From assembly GCF_014898055.3 (NCBI RefSeq), contig NW_023604295.1:1116001-1180000 (forward strand): DNA of 64,000 nucleotides. The letters run 5' to 3'. This document shows, piece by piece, positions 57,215 through 64,000 of this stretch. The notes under the pieces are model-generated. The model worked only from the letters and a program-made list of their open reading frames with translations. It made no database searches and had not been told where the DNA came from. This stretch comes from Talpa occidentalis. Taxonomy: Eukaryota; Chordata; Mammalia; Eulipotyphla; Talpidae. Each line of letters opens with the position of its first letter. The first letter of the stretch is position 1. Both the position numbers and the translations under genes were made by a program.

Positions 57215-57904
57215 AACTGCCCCGCAGCCTCCTCAGCCGCCATCTTGCTGATGTCGCCTCACTAATTTCTTATCAGGAGGGTGAATTTTTCACATGACCT
57301 GACAGTCCTAGACTGTGAGCCTGCAACTCCTCCTGGGGGACGACGCAGGCCGTGGGCAATCCCAGAAGACGCAGGGAACGTCTCCAGGTTACAGACCAAG
57401 ATCCCACAGCCCCGTCAGAAAGTCAGGCCCGAGCAGGGGCCTCTCAGGAGAGTGAGCGTCAGGGACCCCGGGCCGATGGGGTCCTGCAGATGGGCGCGCT
57501 GGGCAGAGTGCCAGGCCACGGTGGTTGCTCACATGCATCAGCTACACCGGGTGGGGACACAGCACCCAAAGCCCCTGACCCACCCGCGCCTCTGAGCCCC
57601 TGACCCTGGAGACCCCAGAACATGGGAGGGGGCAGCCATGCGAAAACACCCCTCAGGTTACTTCAAAAATAAACAGAAACAAACAAACCAAGTGAAGCAA
57701 AGGAGGGGTGCTCTGGGCGCAGAGCCCGGGAGAGCACACGCCCAAGGGCCTCGTCTGACACTCGTGTTAGGTGGCAGGAGAGAGCCGCACGCACACACAA
57801 GCACAGACACGTGCACACACATGAGGCACAGCACACCCTGCACTGAATCACGCCGGGATTTCTTTTATCTTGGGGTGACTGCTGAGCGCACCATTTGTTG
57901 CTGG

Positions 57905-58149
57905 TTTTTTTTTAAAGATTTATTTTTTAGTGTAGAAGAGCTGGGGTGCAGGCCAGAGGTGCGGGGGTGAGAGGACTCCCCAGAGACAGAGCGGGGAGCA
58001 GAACAGGCCGATCCACTGCAATCCACTGCTGAGGGGAGCAGCGGGGACAGGAGGGTCTGCTGTGCCCTGGGGGTAGCTCCCTGGCTAGGATTGCACTCAG
58101 GCCGCAACACGATAGCCTGAGACTAACCCCTGTGCCAACAGGGAGGCCC
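57905..58149 (-). repeat. tRNA-derived SINE, reverse, most diverged copy
   Basis: Recognisable by its AAAGATTTATTTTTTAG tail side, CACTGCTGAGGGGAGCAGCGGGG, and CCAACAGGGAGGCCC at the tRNA end. The B box is eroded. No clear target duplication. Confidence 0.82.
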
Positions 58150-61100
58150 TTGACCTAATGCCATCCGAAGAGGTATTCTCCAGTCCAGATGTGTCCCTGG
58201 GGGCGCGGGCACGGACGCTGGATCGGGGGCCAGAAAGGAGCGGGAAGGCCCAGCTGACACCTTCCTGGGGTCTCTGCAGGGGAGGGAGGCGAGGAGGGGG
58301 AGGTGCGGACACGGGGTTGGGGGGGCAGGCTCAGTGGGGCTCTGCCGGCCCTCCTGGCCCAGTTGCTCCCGCCTGTGGACCCCGTGGGGGTGGGTCAGGC
58401 AGGCTGCGGATGGCAGGCGGGGCAACAGCCGGCCGTGGGGGATGGGCCCCACTCTGCGGGCTCTACCAGCTGGTGCCCAGGGTGGGGGCCGGCTCGGCTT
58501 GCCCAGTCCTAGGCCACGGGGCCAGAGCAAGAAGAAAAGGGCAAAGAAGAAAATACAGCGGGTCCCCTGGCCTGTGACGGGGGTCTGACCAGCCACGTGG
58601 CCTCCAGGGAAACAGGCCCCCCAGACCGCTCTCTGTTTCTAGAAGACAGGGGCAGGCTGGTGGGAAGGCTCCCAACCCATAGGGAGCGCTGGGTGGGCCA
58701 GGCCGGGGCTGGCCACCTTCTGTCCCACACACCTGCTGTCCACGCTCCCTGTGGACGAGGCTGCTGCCTGGTCAGAGACACAGGGCTGCAGCCTGCATGG
58801 TGCCTGCACGGACAGCCTGGGGGACCAGGCTTGGCCCTAACGCCAGGCCCCAGGTCGCACCCTGACCTGCTCCTGGGTCTGGGCACTTGCTCTGGGTGGT
58901 GCGGCCCCGTGGCGTGGGCTGGAGACCAGGAGGCCAGCCAGGGTCCGGGGTGACAGTCACCAACTGTGGGCCCGGCCCACAGAGCCGGCGTCTGGGACAG
59001 GGGCCTCGCGGCGCACAGGGGCCTGGTTTCCCAGGCCCTCGCCGCTGTCATCAGAACCTCGGGCAGGAGGACCTGGCCAGGACCAGGCACAGCTCCCTGG
59101 CAGGGCGGGGCCGGGGTGCAGAGCACAGGGGGTGGCCTCGGCTCTCGTGGTCTCGGCCCAGTGCCCTTCAGGGTGGCCAGGGAGTTGTCCAGAGCTGGGT
59201 GGGTGACCAGCCGTCCTGGCCTGCCTGGGCCTTCCTTGGTGTCAGGGTTTAAAGTCCTGCGTCCCCTCCACCCCGGACAAACAGGCATGACTGGCCGCAG
59301 CTCCCGGGGCCCCAGCTGCATGCCGGCCCACCCTGAGCTGTGGCCTAGGCGGCCTCAGACCAGCCTGGCCCACGGGAGCCTCGGCTCTGGGAGGCACCCA
59401 CACGGGGCTGTCGGGGCTCACTGCAGGGCTGGGGACGAGGGCGCTGCCACTGCCGTGTCCCTCCGGAGAGGAGAGGACACGTGAGGGCAGGAGGAAGGGG
59501 AGGGGGAGGAAGAGGGAACTAGAGGAGAGGGAGCGGGAGGGCAGAGGTCGCGGGCTGGTTACTCACCAGGCCACGGCTTCCCCCTCCCGCCACCAAGGCC
59601 TTTGGGAATATTCCAGAAGCCAAGCAGGCCTGTGGGAGAGAGTGGAGAGGGGCTTCGCCTCTGTGTTTGGCATTTCCCGGTGCCCGCCCTCCCCCCGGCA
59701 GCACCTCCAGCAGCCTCCAGCCAGTGTCTTCGGGGTACAGGCCGGGGACAGTGGCGAACCCCAGCATCACCCCACAAAGCCCAGCTGGGCTGTTTCCAGT
59801 CTCCCCTGCAGTGGAGAGGAGCCTGCCGGGGGCTGCGGGTGCTCCTGGGGCTCCGGGCGCCGGCTCCCCCCCGCCTGCTGGCTATGGCTCTGTGAGGGCC
59901 CCCAGGCTGCGCCCCTGGGGGTCACGAGGCACATGCCTAGGATCAAGGGGACGCCCAGAAGATGAAGCTAAGGATTTGGAGGCTGCAGAAAACCCCCTCT
60001 GAGAACAATCAAGCAGTAAGGGAGCTGGGGGTGGGGAAGGCCCCCCTGTGCCTCGCCCTCCCTGCCCCTCCCACCTGTTTCTCTCCTGGGCGAAGACACT
60101 CTCTCCTCCTGCAGAGGGGACTCCTTCTGGGGCCAGGGGCGGGGTTCTGCCACAGCACCCAAGACCGGCGTGGTGGCCCAGGTTAGGGACGCTGGGGGAA
60201 GGGCAGCGCCGGCCCCATGTCCCTTGGCTCTGGCCAGGGTGTTAGCTGGGAGCAGGGTCAGTGCTGGGCACCGGCTGGGTTCCGAGAGGGCTGCCCAGAA
60301 GCACTTGGAGTGGGGCAGCACCTGCCCCCCACAGGCACGGGTTGTGGCCAGAGGGGGTGGCCGTGAGCTGAGTGTCCCCCACACCATGGAGCCAGGCAGC
60401 GAGTGGGACCTGAGCGTGGGCCCTGGCTGGTCAGGCGCTGCCACCTCTGGTGCCCAGAGGCCTCAGACATCCCCCCAGCTCCTGCTGAGTCTGTCCCCGG
60501 AGCAGCCTCAGGGGGTCAGGGCCACTGGCCAGGGCCCAGCTGCCCCAGCCTCTGTGCCTTCCCCACAGGCGGGGAACAGGGCTGTTTGGTGATGCGTGGA
60601 AATCATACAGGCTCGAGTCTCAGCCCACTCACGCGCCGGCCCTCCCGCTCCCTGCGTGTGGCTCGGGGCCTGGGCAGGGCCACTAGCTGGGCCCCCAGCT
60701 GCCACGCGCCCTTCGTCAGGGTCCTTGTGGGCATCCACCGCCCAGGGCCCAGCCCCCCGGTCCCGAGGCCCACGGCCACGCGGTGAGTGCCCCGCGTACC
60801 CCCTGGCGTGCGAGACGATCAGCTCGGGACTTCTGAATGGCAGACCCGGTCGTGTGCCCCACGCAGACCTCGCACCCTGTGGCCAGCGGCCACAGTCTCT
60901 TCAGGCCCCTGCGGCTCAGGGCCCAGGCTCCTGCCGCCCCTTTGCTCCCAGGAAAGCAGCCCCGTCCTGCCCAGACCAGGGAGTCAGAGGCCCAGAGATG
61001 GGTGCAGGGGGGGTCCCCACGCAGCCCGCCTGCTCCCTCCCAGCCAGAAAGCCGGCTCCTGGGAGTCCACAGGGCAGAGGGTGGGCAGGGCAGGGCAGGG

Positions 61101-62269
61101 CAGGGGCTGGGCGGGGCAGCTCCTCCAGAGCCGAGGCAGCTCCAGGCACCTGCAGAAACACCTGAAGAGGTGGCTGGACATGAAGGCGGCCCCCGCTGGA
61201 CCCCACACGGTCGGCGGGTCCTGGAGGTTCCCTGGGCAGGGAGGCCTGGCTGAGGCCCAGAGCAGGCGCCGCGGGCCCTGGAACACGACCTTCGGGGGCA
61301 GAGCCTTGGGGAGCGTGACCTCGGGGGATGTGGCCTGGGGGGGGCCTGGCCTTCTCTGCCAAATGGGGAGATGGAGCAGAGGGGTTGTCTGTCTCTCTAG
61401 CTCTATCTCCGCCCTTCCCTCCCCTCCCCACCCTTGGCCCCGCTCCCGCCTGGCTCCCGCTCACTCCTTCCCAGCAAGGAGCCGGCGGCCGGGAGCAGCC
61501 CCAGGAGAGCCCTGTGACCGGGCAGGGGCTGGCGGCTGCCAGGCTGCCTCCTCCTACCCGCAGTGCCCCCTCCCGGGTGCCCGGCCTTCAGGACACTCCC
61601 GGGCAGGGCGGCAGCGCGGCAGGCCCCGTCCTTGCGGGCGAGGAGCCTGGCCGAGCCTCGGAAGGGCGCCGGTGTGTACACTCCACTTAAAGGATAACTT
61701 CTGACTGTTTTCTTAATGGAAGAGCAAATATTGACGTCTTAGAAACCAAAGGGCAGGAGCGAGTGTGTGGGAGGAGCGGCTGGGCCGTGGCGCGCCCGGC
61801 AGGAGCGCTGGGGGCACTGGGCTGCGTTTCTGCCCGGGGTTGCCGCACGGCGGGCGCCAGTGCCCTCTGCCGGGAGGGGTCGGCCCTCCCCAGCGCCCTT
61901 CCTGTCTGGAAGCCAGACGTGGGGCGGGGGCATCTTGGCTGGGGGGGGCGGGGCCCCAGCCCCATCCCCACTGCTGTGGTGGCCACTGGCCCTGCCTTGT
62001 TGCGGGGTGGCCCACGGCGACTCAGGGTGGCCGACGCGCCGGTGCTGATTGTCAGGTTACTAAGACGGAACCAGACAAAGGCCGCTTCGGCCCAGAGCAG
62101 GGAGGCTGCGGCGGCGCTGAGGAGCAGGGAGATGCCCTGGGCAGCCACCGCGAGGGGCACCGTCGGCTCTGGTTGTTCTGTGTCCTAACCCGCCGTGGCC
62201 CTCCGCCCGGCCTCGACGTGTGCACTGGCCATCTCCGGCAGCTCGGGCCCGCCCCGTGCGCTTCCCAAG
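58150..62269. other. GC-rich intergenic DNA, no gene recognised
   Basis: Purine-rich GGAGGAAG tract at 59485-59545 and GGGCA tandem at 61083-61105. No protein family seen in any frame. Confidence 0.6.
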
Positions 62270-62345
62270 CATGCACACGAGGCGTGTGTGCACACGATAT
62301 CACGTGTGGTGCATGCTGGTGCGTGTGCGCATGTGCATTCGGGAA
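62270..62345 (+). repeat. Short TG/CA-rich stretch
   Basis: CACACGAGGCGTGTGTGCAC and following bases; a small version of the alternating tracts at 45.6 and 48.6 kb. Confidence 0.6.
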
Positions 62346-64000
62346 GAACAGCCTGGCACGCAGGCCGTGTGCCTGTGGGGCTGGGGGTGCACTTTTTCAG
62401 GGCAGCCCAGGTTCCGAGAGCTCTTAGGCGCCAGGCCCAGCTTCCCACATTCTCCCAGGGCACCCCAATGTGTGTCACGTGTCCTCGAGCCGCCCTGGGG
62501 TAGCTCTGCTGAGCTGCGAGGCTTTGCAGCCCCTTAGGTGTGGAGGAGGCTGAGAGAGGCAGCTGGGGACCACGCTGCCCTCCCGCCCCCTGCCCTGGGG
62601 TGCCAGGCCTGGCTTCCATACAAGCTTCTGGTGCCTCCTGGGGCAAGCGCCCAGGACCAGTGTGGGGGCCGGGGCAGGAGGCGCAGGTGAGGGTCTGGCA
62701 GACGAAGCCCACGGCTCCTGTCACTGCCCTGGCCAGGAGCTGCCGGCGAGGCTGTCATCCTCGATCTCCGGGTCGCCTCACGCTCCATGCTGGCCACCGC
62801 CTGCAGGGCAGCTGATGGTCTCAAATGCCGGGGGAGCCCCTCCTGCTTGGACCGTGGGGCTGGGGCTGAGGCGGCCGCGGCGGAGCCAGAGCTTCAATGT
62901 GCGTCAGCGCTGAGCTGGCCGGGAGGGGCCCCGATGCTGGGCGCTGGGCAGCGTGTGGAGTCAGGGTGACATCACAGCCCCTGTGGGGCCCGGCCAGCTG
63001 GGGGAGGGGGCCAGGGGGACTCAGCCGCGTCGCCCGAGTGCCCGGCCCTGCCTCCCCGCGCTGGCCGGGGCAAGGAGGCTTCTGAAGGCGGTTTTCATGG
63101 GGTCAGTGTCTGGGGTCAGGCCCGGGTCAGCGAGCAGAAGCCAATTGTCCCCCAGAGGCCTGGCCACTCCCAAGAGCCTGGCCATCCTGCGGCCACCGAA
63201 GGGCTCCAGCTAATTGAGGGTTGGCCAGGCCCAGCCGCACGCGGGCTGCCATCCGCTGAGATGAAAGGGTCCTTGGGGGCGCTGCTGGAAACCACAGCTG
63301 CCAGAGCGGGGGCAGCATCCTCTCCTCGGTGGCCGTGGCGGCCTTCTGGGGGCAGGGCCGGGCCCAGTCCAGCCCCGCCACCTGCCATCGCCTGCCCCCG
63401 TACCCTCCTGACCCCTCCGTCCCCGGCCCTCAGCGCTGGCAGGGGCAGACCCAGTCACGCCCAAGGCCCTTGCACTGTCCTCACAACAGCCCCAGGAGGC
63501 CCCGCGCCCCTGCTCTGAGCTGCAGCGAGTCGGGGTGTCATGCCTGGCCCCTCCTGCCCACAGGACGCCCCGACTCCTCCTGGCAGCCTGCGCCCTGACA
63601 CCCTCACTCTTGTCTGTGCACACACCCTGCTCCTCAGCCAACAGACAGGCGACCAGCAGGGCCTCGGTTTACCTATCCAAGTGCCCCCTCCCAGCAGCAG
63701 CCCTGGGGGACTCGGGTCCTCAAAGCTCCCAAACACTGACCTCTCCGCCAGCACTCGCCCCACACCCACTGCCCTGTGCCCCCAGAAGCCCCAGGAGGGG
63801 CTCCGTATCCCTGCCAAGCTGCAGCTCCTAGGGTGCCAGCCCCAGACACACCGGGCGACGGGTCTTCCTGCCGCTCAGCATGTTTGTTCTTGCTCATGGG
63901 AAAGCTGGTGACCCCAAATCCCTGTGGGGGCTCCCAGGGCCTCCACCCCTGCCTCATGCTCCCCAGGGGAAGCACTTAGGGGTCACACCCCCACAGAAGT
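62346..64000. other. GC-rich intergenic DNA, no gene recognised
   Basis: No gene recognised. A short CTCGGTTTACCTATCCAAG string at 63662-63680 may be a trace of MIR. Confidence 0.55.

Larger units (their letters stand above)
56150..57245 (-). repeat. LINE-1 5'UTR and start of ORF1 (broken)
   Basis: On the - strand it begins with the typical AAGATGGCGGCTGAGGAGGC (near 57245). It then runs through a GC-rich 5'UTR-like region and enters an ORF1 N-terminal segment (56150-56430) with the motifs DPKEMEVRALSDEEF, AAVLRN and REQNKKH. The frame then decays. There is no intact ORF1 or ORF2, so the copy is immobile. The 5'UTR contains a large inverted repeat. Confidence 0.75.

Overview
This window is mammalian nuclear DNA. 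It has a single multi-exon gene with GT-AG style introns, CpG islands, LINE-1 remnants, and a tRNA-derived SINE family carrying target-site duplications. The SINE body is not the primate Alu, rodent B1/B2, carnivore, ruminant or camelid type as I know them. I therefore place the sequence only as a placental mammal, probably laurasiatherian, and do not name a species. Overall the DNA is very GC-rich, so long open frames occur by chance on both strands and are not evidence of genes.

The one gene I can support is SIK1 (salt-inducible kinase 1) on the + strand. It has a CpG-island promoter at about 30.55-32.3 kb, a non-coding first exon ending near 31651, and 13 coding exons between 32072 and 39557. 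The 3'UTR runs to a polyadenylation signal at 41103-41108. The exons join in frame to give 786 residues. These contain the complete AMPK-related kinase domain, the UBA domain, the LKB1 site Thr182, the Thr322 site, and two PKA-type Arg-Arg-x-Ser/Thr sites (Thr474, Ser574). The promoter carries a full palindromic cAMP response element and three half-sites within 145 bp, as expected for a cAMP-induced gene whose product restrains the CREB co-activators (CRTCs). One intron uses a GC donor, and an upstream reading frame ends across the SIK1 start codon.

Layout. 1-30 kb: GC-rich intergenic DNA with an orphan CpG island near 7.0-7.7 kb, a minisatellite near 12.7-13.05 kb, decayed repeats at 24.4-26.7 kb, and an old LINE-1 interrupted by a SINE near 27 kb. 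30.1-30.5 kb: a CA/CACACC microsatellite directly before the promoter. 30.5-41.1 kb: SIK1. 41.1-50.8 kb: GC-rich intergenic DNA with two purine-pyrimidine alternating TG/CA tracts. 50.8-58.2 kb: an AT-richer repeat cluster with LINE-1 3' and 5' fragments and six SINE copies, two of them abutting tail to tail. 58.2-64 kb: GC-rich intergenic DNA in which I recognise no gene.

I found no RNA gene, CRISPR array, prokaryotic feature or unequivocal novel system. The most interesting items are regulatory or structural details of SIK1 and the repeat cluster.
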